Shown here piece after piece: positions 56,301 through 64,000 of a stretch of 64,000 nucleotides of DNA. A program made the position numbers and the translations under genes. The notes beneath the pieces are model-generated. The model had not been told where the DNA came from, searched no databases, and saw nothing but the letters and a program-made list of their open reading frames with translations. Position 1 is the first letter of the stretch. The number at the start of each line of letters is the position of its first letter. The DNA is from Lachnospiraceae bacterium (GTDB lineage Bacteria; Bacillota; Clostridia; Lachnospirales; Lachnospiraceae), in the NCBI GenBank assembly GCA_024691305.1, contig JAILNS010000025.1, positions 1 through 64,000 on the forward strand. Direction: 5' to 3'.

Positions 56301-56363
56301 ATTTACCCTCTTTTATCAAAAAATGACAGTTCCCCGTTCTCATAAGCACACCGGTCGATCGCC

Positions 56364-57875
56364 CTAACCTTCCGATATGGGAATCCTGATGATCACTTCC
56401 GTTCCCATGTCCTCACCTTCACATTTTATATCAAGCAGGTCGTTTTGGCCGAAATATATCTCAAGCCTGCTTATAACATTTCCGATTCCTATTCCGTTAG
56501 ATCCGCTTGGAACGGCTCCTGATATAGTCTTGTCAGGCGAATACTCACCGCCGAGAACTTCCTCTATCCGTTCTTTGGTCATGCCCTTTCCGTTATCCCA
56601 CACTGATATCTCATAGTGATCAGCCTTCTCTTCACAGGCGATCTCGATTATCTTTTCTCTGTCTATGTCACGTATTCCGTAATTGACCGAGTTCTCGACT
56701 ATGGGCTGCAAAATCATGCTGGGAACTCTTATGCCATACAGTCTCTCATCGACATTTTTGTGATAATGTATCTCTCCCGAAAAACGAACATTCAATATAT
56801 ATATGTAGTTGTCCACAAGCTTCAGTTCTTCGCCGAGCGTTGTGTCCTCGTCAAGCTTCTTAATATTATATCTGAAGAAACTCGCCATGTTATCAATGAA
56901 CACCGTGGTCTTATCTGCGCCTTCAAGCATGGCAAGCTGGGCACCCGCATTTAATGTATTAAAAAGAAAATGAGGATTGATCTGGGCCTGCAGATATTTA
57001 AGCTGCGCATCCTTGATCTGGGTCTCCATGATAAGTTCTTTTTCTTTCATGGCACTCTCGTTACGTATCGACTCGCCGAGTCTTGCAACATATTCCTTGA
57101 TAGATCTTAACATCTGTGTAAATGTCTTGGAAAGAATACCGATCTCATCTTCGCTCGAAACATCTTTGACAACGACATCAAAGTCTCCCTCCGAAACCTG
57201 CTTGGCTGCATCGGAAAGGTCTTTTAGCGGCTGTAAAATATTACCGGTAAGCACAGACATCAAGACTATATCGAGCAAGCTTGCGATAAACAGGATGATG
57301 ATATCCACACTCTCTATGTATTTAAGAGATGTGAGCAGCCTGCTGTAGTCACGGTTATTGGACCTAAACCTCACATTATTCAGACTGTATATAAAGGTCT
57401 CTATTACATTGTATTCTTCACATGCCTGCTCATAATACTGACTGTATTTTTCAACGTCTCTTCCTCGTTTGGCATTGATGGTATCTTCCACCACTTCCAG
57501 ATAATTAAGGGACAGGTTATATATGTTTTTTTCCGCGACCAGCATCTCATCGTCGGAAGGATCTGTGTTTAATATATCCAGATACTTCCTGTAGGATTGA
57601 TCCGCACGATAATACTTATCCAGAGAATCAGAACTCTTGGTATCAAGATATTCGGTCATAGAGCTGTGAAGATCTCCCAGAGATATCAACAGTTCATCCA
57701 GGTTTACGTTACTGGTATATATCCGTTCAAGGCTTCCCATCATCGTGTTGACATTCATGAACATCAAAACATTGACACCTATTATAAAAATAAGCGCCAC
57801 TGCAAAAATAGTTATCAGCTTATGCTGAAAACTCATGCTGTTCCATTTGAGTATCTTACTCAGTCTCTTCAACAT
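56364..57875 (-). CDS. YesM-type sensor histidine kinase
   Basis: 503 residues. Two membrane helices (LITIFAVALIFIIGVNVLMFM; VDIIILFIASLLDIVLMSVL) enclose an extracellular helical sensor of about 140 residues. HAMP (LQPLKDLSDAAKQVSEGDFDVV), the phospho-His motif in QAQINPHFLFNTLNAG, and an ATPase domain (PIVENSVNYGI, VWDNGKGM, SNGIGIGNVISRL) follow. Its start overlaps the end of the membrane-anchored binding protein by 20 bp, tying the kinase to that protein. Confidence 0.94.
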   Translation of the reverse strand: MLKRLSKILKWNSMSFQHKLITIFAVALIFIIGVNVLMFMNVNTMMGSLERIYTSNVNLDELLISLGDLHSSMTEYLDTKSSDSLDKYYRADQSYRKYLDILNTDPSDDEMLVAEKNIYNLSLNYLEVVEDTINAKRGRDVEKYSQYYEQACEEYNVIETFIYSLNNVRFRSNNRDYSRLLTSLKYIESVDIIILFIASLLDIVLMSVLTGNILQPLKDLSDAAKQVSEGDFDVVVKDVSSEDEIGILSKTFTQMLRSIKEYVARLGESIRNESAMKEKELIMETQIKDAQLKYLQAQINPHFLFNTLNAGAQLAMLEGADKTTVFIDNMASFFRYNIKKLDEDTTLGEELKLVDNYIYILNVRFSGEIHYHKNVDERLYGIRVPSMILQPIVENSVNYGIRDIDREKIIEIACEEKADHYEISVWDNGKGMTKERIEEVLGGEYSPDKTISGAVPSGSNGIGIGNVISRLEIYFGQNDLLDIKCEGEDMGTEVIIRIPISEG

Positions 57876-58887
57876 CGGTTTCTAACTTCGCCTTTGCATC
57901 ACCAATAAGTATAACTTCCGTATCCTGGGTGATGTAATCACTTACATACCCTGTGCTTATATATTCATCGAGTGCCGAAACGGCAGATGCGCCCATTCTG
58001 GTCGGATCCACCGAAACCGTTCCTTCGATCAGGCCTTTGCTTACAGCTTCAAGTATATCCTCGGAATCATCAAATCCGTATATCGATACATCGCCCATCT
58101 TGTTATAGTCGACTACCGCCTGGAAAAGACAACGGGTATAAACCGAGTTCATTGCTACCATAACGTCAGGCAGATCTCCGTTTAAGAAAATATCCCTGAT
58201 ATCCTCTTCTGCGGTGAAGGCGCTTTCATTATTTACATAAACGCCTTCTATTTCATATCCATCCAAAACGCCTTTTTCGGTAAAAACATCGGTTATGCCG
58301 GAGATGACAAGATTAGAATTTCCGCTTGCCTGCTCGTTATCCATCAAAACGCTTATTCGCACAGGCTCTTCGGTATTTATGGTTTTGAGAAGCTGCTCTC
58401 CGTACTGACGTCCTATGTTGTAATTACTAAAACCAACAAAACTGACTCTTGAAGATTCGGCGCAATCATTAAATACCGTAACCACGGGAATCCCTGCTTC
58501 AATCGCCTTATTTATGGCCGCGCTCTCCTCTTCATCGGTATCTCCCTCTACGATTATCCCGTCAACTTCTGCGCCCGCCGCTATTGCGATAAGCTCGTTT
58601 CTGTCATAGTCTACAGTGAGCCCCGCTCCGAAATCTTCTACATATATTCCGAGTTCTTCACCCTTGATCCTGGCGCCTTCATATATACTGTCCCACAGGT
58701 CTTCGTCGCTGCCGGTATGTATAAATGCATAGTGGCCTGTGTATTTTATACCCGTTCCTGCCTTGGAAGTACTCGAAAGATTCGTCGTAAGTCTGCGCAT
58801 GGAAATAAAGCTGCCGACCGTGACAAGGGCCATCAGCACTATGAATGCGATTATGAGTTTAAGTGTAAGGTTTCGTCTTTTGTCCAT
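57856..58887 (-). CDS. Membrane-anchored sugar-binding protein coupled to the sensor kinase
   Basis: 343 residues. The N-terminus has a single uncleaved-looking membrane helix (LTLKLIIAFIVLMALVTVGSFIS) without a lipobox Cys. The rest is a LacI/ribose-binding-type fold (GHYAFIHTGSDEDLWDSIYE, EVDGIIVEGDTDEEESAAIN, IPVVTVFNDCAESSRVSFVG, VMVAMNSVYTRCLFQAVV, SVDPTRMGASAVSALDEYI). It is first in the binding-protein/kinase/regulator/binding-protein operon. A binding protein held in the membrane next to YesM would be a co-receptor, as in other three-component sugar sensors. Confidence 0.9.
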   Translation of the reverse strand: MDKRRNLTLKLIIAFIVLMALVTVGSFISMRRLTTNLSSTSKAGTGIKYTGHYAFIHTGSDEDLWDSIYEGARIKGEELGIYVEDFGAGLTVDYDRNELIAIAAGAEVDGIIVEGDTDEEESAAINKAIEAGIPVVTVFNDCAESSRVSFVGFSNYNIGRQYGEQLLKTINTEEPVRISVLMDNEQASGNSNLVISGITDVFTEKGVLDGYEIEGVYVNNESAFTAEEDIRDIFLNGDLPDVMVAMNSVYTRCLFQAVVDYNKMGDVSIYGFDDSEDILEAVSKGLIEGTVSVDPTRMGASAVSALDEYISTGYVSDYITQDTEVILIGDAKAKLETDVEETE

Positions 58888-58929
58888 AAAAATAAATAAA
58901 ATCCCGAACCGTTATCGTGAATATATTAC

Positions 58930-59700
58930 CTACCAGCTGATCTCGGGGCTTCCCGTAAGGCTCTCTACAGTGCCTATCACAACCACACAGTCGGGATCGA
59001 CTTTCTGCATGACCAGTTTCATAATATTCTCCGGAAGTGAAACACAACCGCCCGTATAAGGCTTATACGATCCGAAGCAGTGCAAAAAGATCGCTGAGCC
59101 TCTGCCCGGAGTGCCTTCTTCATTGAAGCTGATATTTAAGCAGTACTGATACTGGTAACTGTAGTCTATGATATGCTCACTGTTTTCCATATCCAGATCA
59201 GGATAGTCTTTAAGATTGACCATTTCGTTGTAACGCATACCCTCTCTGTCATCTCCGGACCAATAGATATCATCGTTTACCTTGGTATACTTGATCGCGC
59301 ATCCGGGATCATCCGCTATACCAAAAGCTGCGTTAAATTTATATACTCCCATAGGTGTCTGGGCACAGCCTTCTACATGTGCCTCATCGGAACAAAGACC
59401 GTTCTTGCCAACATATCCCGGTGTGGAAAGGATCTGCTTCCAGTTTCCGTCCTTGTCTCTCTCGTGCATGGATATAGTAGCTGTAGTCTCGTCTTCTCCC
59501 ATTCCGGCCACAACAAACAACTGTTTAACCGTATCGTCTTTTGCAGAGTCCAGATTGGTTACCCACTCAGGTGAATCCGTCAGTTCATGGTTTGATGCAA
59601 ACAGCCCGTCTCCCTTTGATGCACACCCGATAAGACCTATAACCATACATAGTGCAAGGATGAATGACATGCTCTTTTTCATATTATTGGATCTTTTCAC
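58930..59700 (-). CDS. L,D-transpeptidase-family (YkuD) lipoprotein
   Basis: 256 residues from a GTG at 59700 with AAAGGA eight bases upstream; the ATG at 59682 lacks a site. Lipoprotein signal ends in LIGCAS. The YkuD domain is recognised by HCFGSYKPYTGGCVSLPEN, with the catalytic Cys in GGCVSL, and by TPMGVYKFNAAFG before it. Such enzymes form 3-3 peptidoglycan cross-links or attach proteins to the wall; some are wall-remodelling enzymes only. Lies between the sensor operon and the CotH-like gene. Confidence 0.88.
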   Translation of the reverse strand: MKRSNNMKKSMSFILALCMVIGLIGCASKGDGLFASNHELTDSPEWVTNLDSAKDDTVKQLFVVAGMGEDETTATISMHERDKDGNWKQILSTPGYVGKNGLCSDEAHVEGCAQTPMGVYKFNAAFGIADDPGCAIKYTKVNDDIYWSGDDREGMRYNEMVNLKDYPDLDMENSEHIIDYSYQYQYCLNISFNEEGTPGRGSAIFLHCFGSYKPYTGGCVSLPENIMKLVMQKVDPDCVVVIGTVESLTGSPEISW

Positions 59701-59746
59701 TGATTTATTCCTTTCTTAATCAGTTTTTACATTTTCGGAATCAACG

Positions 59747-61612
59747 TCATTTATACATGATCCTGTTTTGCATATCAAGTATGACAACTTTATAATCCAC
59801 GGGATCCTTAAGATAAACATAGAATCCCGGATCATTATAGTTCAGGTTATATATGGTCTGTACATCTTCTCTTTCTACCGGTTCCGTAATATGGATTCCC
59901 GAATCATCATATATAGCGATGCACATATTGTCTTCCAGGTATTCTGCATTTTTAAGGATTGCCCAGCCTTTTATCATTTTCAGTTCGTCTGCGTCCTCAA
60001 CACTGTCAATGCAGTACTCCACTTCATTTTCCACAGTTGTAAAATCAGATTCTGAAAGCAGACCCATTTCTGCATTTTCGACAAAGAGCTGTTTATCTAT
60101 CCAATCCGTTCTTGATTCAAACCACTCTACAGCCGTATTATATTGCTCATCAAACGACTCGATCTCATAATCCCATCTGCTTTCTTCAAGATGCCAGCTT
60201 TCATCAAGGGATTCTTTGTCCAACTTGTTAAGTGCACCGGAAATACTTTCAATAAGATCAGGCTTGATTAAATCCCATATTTTAATATAAAGAGCCCTAA
60301 ATTCTTCCTCCATCATCAAAGTTTCAAAATAAGTAACTCCTCTAGCTCTGTTTCCACACCAATCATCGCCGCTTCCACCCATGGTATCAAAGTCCCACAC
60401 AGGCCCCATTTTCAACTTGGTAGACGTAGGATTATCAGGATTAAAATCATACTTGTAATAATATACATTTGCTCCGACCGGGTCACCCTCTCCCATCACA
60501 TCTCTTACCAGGAGCCACTTGGCAAATGACACTTCATCTATATATTCCCGATATGTGTCATCACCGGAATATAAATAATCTTCAAACTCCTGAAGATAGT
60601 TTTGAATACCAAGAGCCAATGGATCATTTGGATCGGATATCTCAGGATATTTAAAAGTATATCCCATTCCTTCCATACAATCTTCGGTCTTAAAATATGC
60701 ACCGTCTTTACTCCAATAATAGACATCGTTCTCTATTATATAACCATTGGGTGCAACCTGATCTTTCATATTGGATCTGGTTACGGCGGGAGTCAGACAA
60801 TAACATCCCTTCCAGTCACCGTTCATCATCAGATTAACAAAAATCATTTCGTTATAATAATCCATGTTAACCATCCGTGAGATATGATCACCTATAAAAG
60901 TATTCAAAGAATTGCCCACACTGAGAAGTACCCAGTGTCTGGTATTGCCATTGCTTTTTTGAGGGAGTAATTCACATTTATGATCAAGTTTGAGTCTATA
61001 ACTCACCTTTCCGTTGTATGACGTATTAGATGCATTCCCACGGACTCTAACCTTGGAATACTCACTTATGGTTGTCGTTCCAATCCCGTATACATTGACT
61101 AACGCATCTAAACTTTCCTTATTCCTTAATGTGATTCCCATATTGGTATCATCAACATGCTCCGCAAATTCATACCCGGGATCCTGTCCGGTTGACGTCT
61201 GTATTTCTATTATGGGAAGTTTTGGCAGTTTTCTGTAATCTAAAAAAAGGCGGTCATAAGTATAACTTTCCGAGTTGCCTGAAACAATTATCTTATACTT
61301 TTGACTATGTGTACCACGTGTAAATGTTGTTCCTCCGGAATTAACAGTACAAGTCTCATCAAAAACTTTATTCTCGTTTTCATATATTTCCACATTAACA
61401 GTTTCATAGATATCCTTATCCAGTCCATTCCATGTGACCGATATCTTTCTGTCGTCTGATGAAACTCTGCATGCTGTAAAAAGATCGAAATCCCGATCCT
61501 GATAAGCTGCTGCATAATCCATTTCTTCAACAGCGGAACACCCACACAGTAACAAGAGAATGATAATAGGCAGTAAGATATTAACTTTTGTTTTTTTCAC
61601 AATATGACTCAT
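59747..61612 (-). CDS. CotH-like kinase-family lipoprotein
   Basis: 621 residues. Lipoprotein signal (ILLPIIILLLLCGCSAVEE), an Ig-like N-terminal domain (about 45-140), then a CotH domain with RVRGNASNTSYNGKVSYRLKLD, LMMNGDWKGCYCLTPAVTRS, KWLLVRDVMGEGD and the metal-binding VWDFDTMGG. CotH of Bacillus is an atypical protein kinase of spore coats, but secreted relatives are common in Clostridia and occur with cellulosome or surface proteins. The annotated ATG is only two bases from AGGA; a GTG at 61600 is an alternative start. Ig-like and C-terminal parts suggest surface localisation. Confidence 0.87.
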   Translation of the reverse strand: MSHIVKKTKVNILLPIIILLLLCGCSAVEEMDYAAAYQDRDFDLFTACRVSSDDRKISVTWNGLDKDIYETVNVEIYENENKVFDETCTVNSGGTTFTRGTHSQKYKIIVSGNSESYTYDRLFLDYRKLPKLPIIEIQTSTGQDPGYEFAEHVDDTNMGITLRNKESLDALVNVYGIGTTTISEYSKVRVRGNASNTSYNGKVSYRLKLDHKCELLPQKSNGNTRHWVLLSVGNSLNTFIGDHISRMVNMDYYNEMIFVNLMMNGDWKGCYCLTPAVTRSNMKDQVAPNGYIIENDVYYWSKDGAYFKTEDCMEGMGYTFKYPEISDPNDPLALGIQNYLQEFEDYLYSGDDTYREYIDEVSFAKWLLVRDVMGEGDPVGANVYYYKYDFNPDNPTSTKLKMGPVWDFDTMGGSGDDWCGNRARGVTYFETLMMEEEFRALYIKIWDLIKPDLIESISGALNKLDKESLDESWHLEESRWDYEIESFDEQYNTAVEWFESRTDWIDKQLFVENAEMGLLSESDFTTVENEVEYCIDSVEDADELKMIKGWAILKNAEYLEDNMCIAIYDDSGIHITEPVEREDVQTIYNLNYNDPGFYVYLKDPVDYKVVILDMQNRIMYK

Positions 61613-61715
61613 TTCCTAAATAGCTGATCATCACCCGATTTTAGCAAATATTATAACATACCTTATATACCGAGGCATATATGTCCCACTTCCCCGAATA
61701 TTCCCGCAAACAATA

Positions 61716-61742
61716 AGCCCTGATCACATCGTGATCAGGGCT
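61716..61742 (-). terminator. Perfect 12-bp hairpin after the tRNA-like fragment
   Basis: AGCCCTGATCAC and GTGATCAGGGCT with a three-base loop. On the minus strand it follows the tRNA-like 3' end by about ten bases and leads into TTATTG, as expected for the terminator of a former tRNA gene. Confidence 0.6.
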
Positions 61743-61751
61743 TGATCTAAA

Positions 61752-61775
61752 GGTGCTGAACGGATTTGAACCATT
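61752..61775 (-). other. tRNA 3'-end-like fragment, candidate attachment-site core
   Basis: On the minus strand AATGG-TTCAAAT-CCGTT folds as a five-pair T-arm (one G-U). Its loop fits the tRNA T-loop pattern, with the invariant G before and C after. Seven further bases (CAGCACC) would be the 3' acceptor strand. The 5' acceptor, D-arm and anticodon arm are not found in the adjoining DNA. The fragment plus downstream hairpin is what remains on one side when an element integrates into a tRNA gene. A palindrome GTATTAATAC lies close by (61794-61803). Confidence 0.4.
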
Positions 61776-61997
61776 ATATGATTCTATAAACGTGTATTAA
61801 TACGGGTTACGGACTTCCTTAAAATGTGTAACTCAAAAATAACTCAAAGAAATGCATCTAAATAGTTTTGATGGCTCCATTAAAGCAAATGCCTCTCTAA
61901 GCTTTGTCCCGTGGCCACGTGATTCTTTCACGCCTCCCCAAAATACCTAATAAAGAGAGCCTCGATGGCGGCTCTAAAGTAGGCTTCTGAACCATCC

Positions 61998-62026
61998 TTG
62001 ACAAGCCCCGTTTTTTTTCTTATATT
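61998..62026 (+). promoter_or_regulatory. Near-consensus promoter of the small RNA gene
   Basis: TTGACA (61998-62003), exactly 17 bp, then TATATT (62021-62026). The predicted transcript start is about 62033, at the foot of the first RNA hairpin. One of the best promoters in the window. Confidence 0.8.
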
Positions 62027-62032
62027 TTAAGT

Positions 62033-62108
62033 AATATCGGGAAACCGATAGGGGCTGACCAAACGGTCTGGTCCACCGACAGGCGCTGGGAACCGGCGCC
62101 ATTTTTTT
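62033..62108 (+). ncRNA. Compact structured small RNA upstream of the DUF3800 gene
   Basis: About 76 bases between a consensus promoter and an intrinsic terminator. Hairpin 1: TATCGG-GAAA-CCGATA (62035-62050), six perfect pairs with a GNRA tetraloop. The middle can form GACC-AAAC-GGTC (62057-62068) or compete as GACCA/TGGTC, and CGGT/ACCG is also possible, so a pseudoknot or switch is likely. The terminator is GGCGCTGG-GAA-CCGGCGCC (62082-62100) followed by ATTTTTTTA. It contains no ORF. The DUF3800 start codon lies 30 bases on. To my recollection, comparative surveys of bacterial intergenic regions reported several structured RNA motifs associated with DUF3800 genes; membership must be tested with a covariance model. 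Confidence 0.75.
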
Positions 62109-62138
62109 ATCAAAAACTCAATTAACAAGGACATAAAT

Positions 62139-62827
62139 ATGGCAAAAAAGAGTCTCGAATCCTGAGTTGCTTTGTAGACGAAACCGGAGATTTCGGAAAA
62201 TACGATCCTCATTGTCAGTATTACATGGTCTCTGTAGTTCTTCACGACCAAAGTAATTCCATCGAAAAACAACTTAATGGAATAGAACAATATCTCACCG
62301 ACCTCGGCTTTCCTCACCATGCGCTTCATGCCGGTCCCTTACTCAGAAGGGAATCAGATTATAAAGGCATGCAAATGGAGGACCGAAAGAAACTGTTTAA
62401 CATCCTATTCAACTTCACCAGAAAAATGCCAATCAAGTACTTCTGCGCTAAGGTCAAAAAATCCGAATGCAACGATTCTGATGAACTGGATGCAAAACTC
62501 ACAAAAGCGATCATAAATGAAATCATTAAGTCATTAGATTATTTGAACTCATTCGATAAAATCATAATATACTACGACAATGGTCAAAACGCGCTAAAAA
62601 GAGTTCTAAACATCACCTTTAACAGTCTGTTTCCGGATGTAGAAGTACGTAAAATTCAACCCGCGGATTATCGATTGTTTCAAGTCACCGATCTTATATG
62701 CACTTTGGAACTCACTAATGCTAAGATTGAACTTGGTCAGTTTTCTAAAACTGAAGATGAATTCTTTCACGGAGCCCATGAGTTTAAAAAAGAGTATTGG
62801 CGTAAAATCACAAAGCTACATATTTAG
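62139..62827 (+). CDS. DUF3800 (RNase H-like fold) protein, frame interrupted at an A AAA AAG slippery site
   Basis: The track lists only 62225-62827, but the conserved N-terminus lies upstream in the same frame (ILSCFVDETGDFGKYDPH). The only ATG with a ribosome site (AAGGA, ATG 62139) is in a different frame and reads four codons and then to a stop at 62163. The switch occurs at A AAA AAG (62144-62150): a -1 slip there joins MAKK to ESRILSCFVDETG. Acidic residues expected for the fold are present: Asp in FVDETG, Asp in IIYYDNGQ, and Asp in VTDLIC. DUF3800 proteins are of unsettled function, often in defence or mobile contexts. Either programmed frameshifting, a mutation, or a one-base assembly error explains the break. 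Confidence 0.75.
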
Positions 62828-62830
62828 TCT

Positions 62831-63466
62831 TTATACTACATTCTTTGAATTATAATAATCCTCAAATAGTTTCTTTGCAGCACTCATGGTCTCACTGCAT
62901 ATACTCGGAAGCTCCCTTCCCCAGGTTTTTGTTGCCTGTTTAAATCCCTTTTCCATAGCAGCTTGCATTTCTTTCATTTTTTCAACATCATCACCGGCCA
63001 GCGCACTTGCAAAATCGAACAGTCTTTGGGATGTCTGTTTTACTCCCCAATATCCATCCTCACTGATATCTTTTTGAGCCTGCGATCTTGTAGCATCATC
63101 TACTGTAAAGTTCCCGCTTGCCAGGGTATGCCATATATTGTCCCCACCAGCTTTGCCATATGCACCAACCTGACCGTTAAGAGTCTTTTGGACAATACTG
63201 ATCAACTGCTGCTGACGCTGATCCGCTGCTGCTTTTAACTGATTTGCTATAGCGGTCCGATCCGACTTACTCATTTTGTTGATCGAGTATGTTGAATTAT
63301 CTACCTTTTCGGTAGACTTTTCATATATCACACCAGTGCTGTCATCAGTTTTGTTTCCCGCAGATTTCTTCTCTTCGGACTCTTCCTTTTTTGCGATGGC
63401 ACTTACTGCATTGGCGGTTGAATAAACATTATTGTTTGCATAATCTGTTCCTATACTCATTGACAT
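62831..63466 (-). CDS. Unrecognised protein, helical
   Basis: 211 residues from ATG 63466, nine bases after GGAGG (the track's 63502 start lies before it). No signal peptide or membrane segment. A low-complexity Lys/Glu/Ser section (residues about 20-60) is followed by helices (KSDRTAIANQLKAAADQRQQQLISIVQKTL), GAYGKAGGDNIWHTLASGNF, and an amphipathic C-terminal helix pair ending in SAAKKLFEDYYNSK. I do not recognise the family. It lies 36 bp after the next gene on the same strand, probably one operon, and converges with the DUF3800 gene with 3 bp between stops. Confidence 0.7.
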   Translation of the reverse strand: MSMSIGTDYANNNVYSTANAVSAIAKKEESEEKKSAGNKTDDSTGVIYEKSTEKVDNSTYSINKMSKSDRTAIANQLKAAADQRQQQLISIVQKTLNGQVGAYGKAGGDNIWHTLASGNFTVDDATRSQAQKDISEDGYWGVKQTSQRLFDFASALAGDDVEKMKEMQAAMEKGFKQATKTWGRELPSICSETMSAAKKLFEDYYNSKNVV

Positions 63467-63502
63467 ATTGCTGATCCTCCTTAATCTTATGTTTTTTAAC
63501 AA

Positions 63503-64000
63503 TCACACACTGACATCCATTACTTCACCGAGATCCATATCTGTCATCTCAACTTCCGGCATACAGTCTATGACATAGGATACCGAGGAAGATCTCCCAG
63601 AAGACGCACTGCTGACACCGGAAGCAGCCTGTTTCTTTTCCTGCTCCAATCTGTCAAACAGAGCTTTCAGGTACTTAAGATCCGCACGGGTTATCTGCCT
63701 TTCTTCCTCATTACGGTGTTTTCTTTTGAGTTCTTCTATTTCTTCTTCCGACATGTCCCTGCCGGAGCAGGATATCATATCCTGCAACTCGGACATTGTT
63801 TCTTCGGATAGTTCTTCTTCCAGTTCCTCGATTTCCTCCATCATACGGCGCATCATTTCTTCAGATAATTCTTCATTTTCTTCAAGACTCTCCTGAAGTT
63901 CCTCTTTACCGTATATTTCTTCCTCTTCGCCGGGAACATTACCCATACCGGACCCATTCTCTGCTGCCTCTTCCTCCTCAAGGTGTCTAACCTTGCGTTT
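63503..64000 (-). CDS. Acidic coiled-coil protein of unknown function (N-terminus beyond window)
   Basis: The frame stays open to the right edge (KRKVRHLEEEEAAENGSG before the track's Met), so the gene probably starts outside the window. The visible part is strongly acidic coiled coil (ELSEEMMRRMMEEIEELEEELSEE), then a mixed helix (QITRADLKYLKALFDRLEQEKK), a Ser-rich linker and a short tail VSYVIDCMPEVEMTDMDLGEVMDVSV. No known domain is recognised. Likely a partner of the following gene. Confidence 0.65.
   Translation of the reverse strand, partial: KRKVRHLEEEEAAENGSGMGNVPGEEEEIYGKEELQESLEENEELSEEMMRRMMEEIEELEEELSEETMSELQDMISCSGRDMSEEEIEELKRKHRNEEERQITRADLKYLKALFDRLEQEKKQAASGVSSASSGRSSSVSYVIDCMPEVEMTDMDLGEVMDVSV

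Noticed and set aside
61905-62005. Short minus-strand open frame (DGSEAYFRAAIEALFIRYFGEA then stop)
   Set aside because: It reads like the end of a protein but has no start and breaks at an A-run; possibly debris of an integrated element. Too short to annotate.

Overview
This 64 kb window looks like a chromosomal segment of an anaerobic member of the Lachnospiraceae (Clostridia), probably close to Butyrivibrio or Pseudobutyrivibrio. The signs are a paired GlgC/GlgD ADP-glucose pyrophosphorylase, SpoVG, a DnaD/DnaI-type primosome pair, the clostridial gdpP-rplI-dnaB and rpsF-ssb-rpsR clusters, a pyruvate formate-lyase locus with a 2[4Fe-4S] ferredoxin, strong AGGAGG ribosome binding sites and moderate GC. 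The genus is inference; family level is reasonably safe. All calls come from reading the sequence and the ORF translations; no database search was possible.

Layout. 1-3.7 kb: a partial, secreted, repeat-containing surface protein and a protein of unknown function. 3.7-7.4 kb: two small toxin-antitoxin-like modules around an HtrA protease. In both, the antitoxin is intact and the toxin appears to have lost its core by internal deletion. 7.4-19.5 kb: housekeeping genes (mfd, pth, spoVG, glgD-glgC; then divergently murC, dnaD-like, dnaI-like, prs), with a dense cluster of DnaA-box-like sites between murC and the dnaD-like gene. 19.5-29.3 kb: an 849-residue membrane-anchored protein translationally coupled to a complete F-type ATP synthase operon whose c subunit carries the residues of a Na+-binding ring. 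29.4-36 kb: DUF402 protein, cell-wall hydrolase, rpiB, threonylcarbamoyl-AMP synthase, a GH18 protein, a structured non-coding interval with its own promoter, and a GH113-type mannanase. 36-41.2 kb: rpsF-ssb-rpsR and gdpP-rplI-dnaB. 41.2-45.4 kb: ferredoxin, PFL activase and a naturally split pyruvate formate-lyase. Its catalytic core, a separate glycyl-radical domain and a third small Cys-rich relative are separate genes; a divergent DUF1858 redox protein follows. 45.5-48.3 kb: MecA-like adaptor, an HTH-Uma2 fusion and a sirtuin. 48.3-58.9 kb: a sugar ABC transporter with two tandem permeases and a lipoprotein binding protein, next to a YesM/YesN two-component system flanked by two more sugar-binding proteins. 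58.9-61.6 kb: L,D-transpeptidase and CotH-like lipoproteins.

61.6-64 kb looks like an accessory insertion. A tRNA 3'-end-like fragment with a terminator hairpin is followed by a compact small-RNA gene (consensus promoter, three hairpins, intrinsic terminator). It lies immediately upstream of a DUF3800 gene whose reading frame is broken exactly at a classic A AAA AAG -1 slippery heptamer just after the start codon. Two unrecognised genes run to the window edge.

How the genes work together. The window joins sugar capture and sensing (three binding proteins, YesMN, ABC transporter, mannanase), glycogen storage (GlgCD), fermentation through PFL, and energy coupling by a probably Na+-dependent ATP synthase. 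The most unusual items are the sRNA-DUF3800 unit, the three-gene PFL, the DnaA-box cluster and the two parallel disarmed toxin modules.
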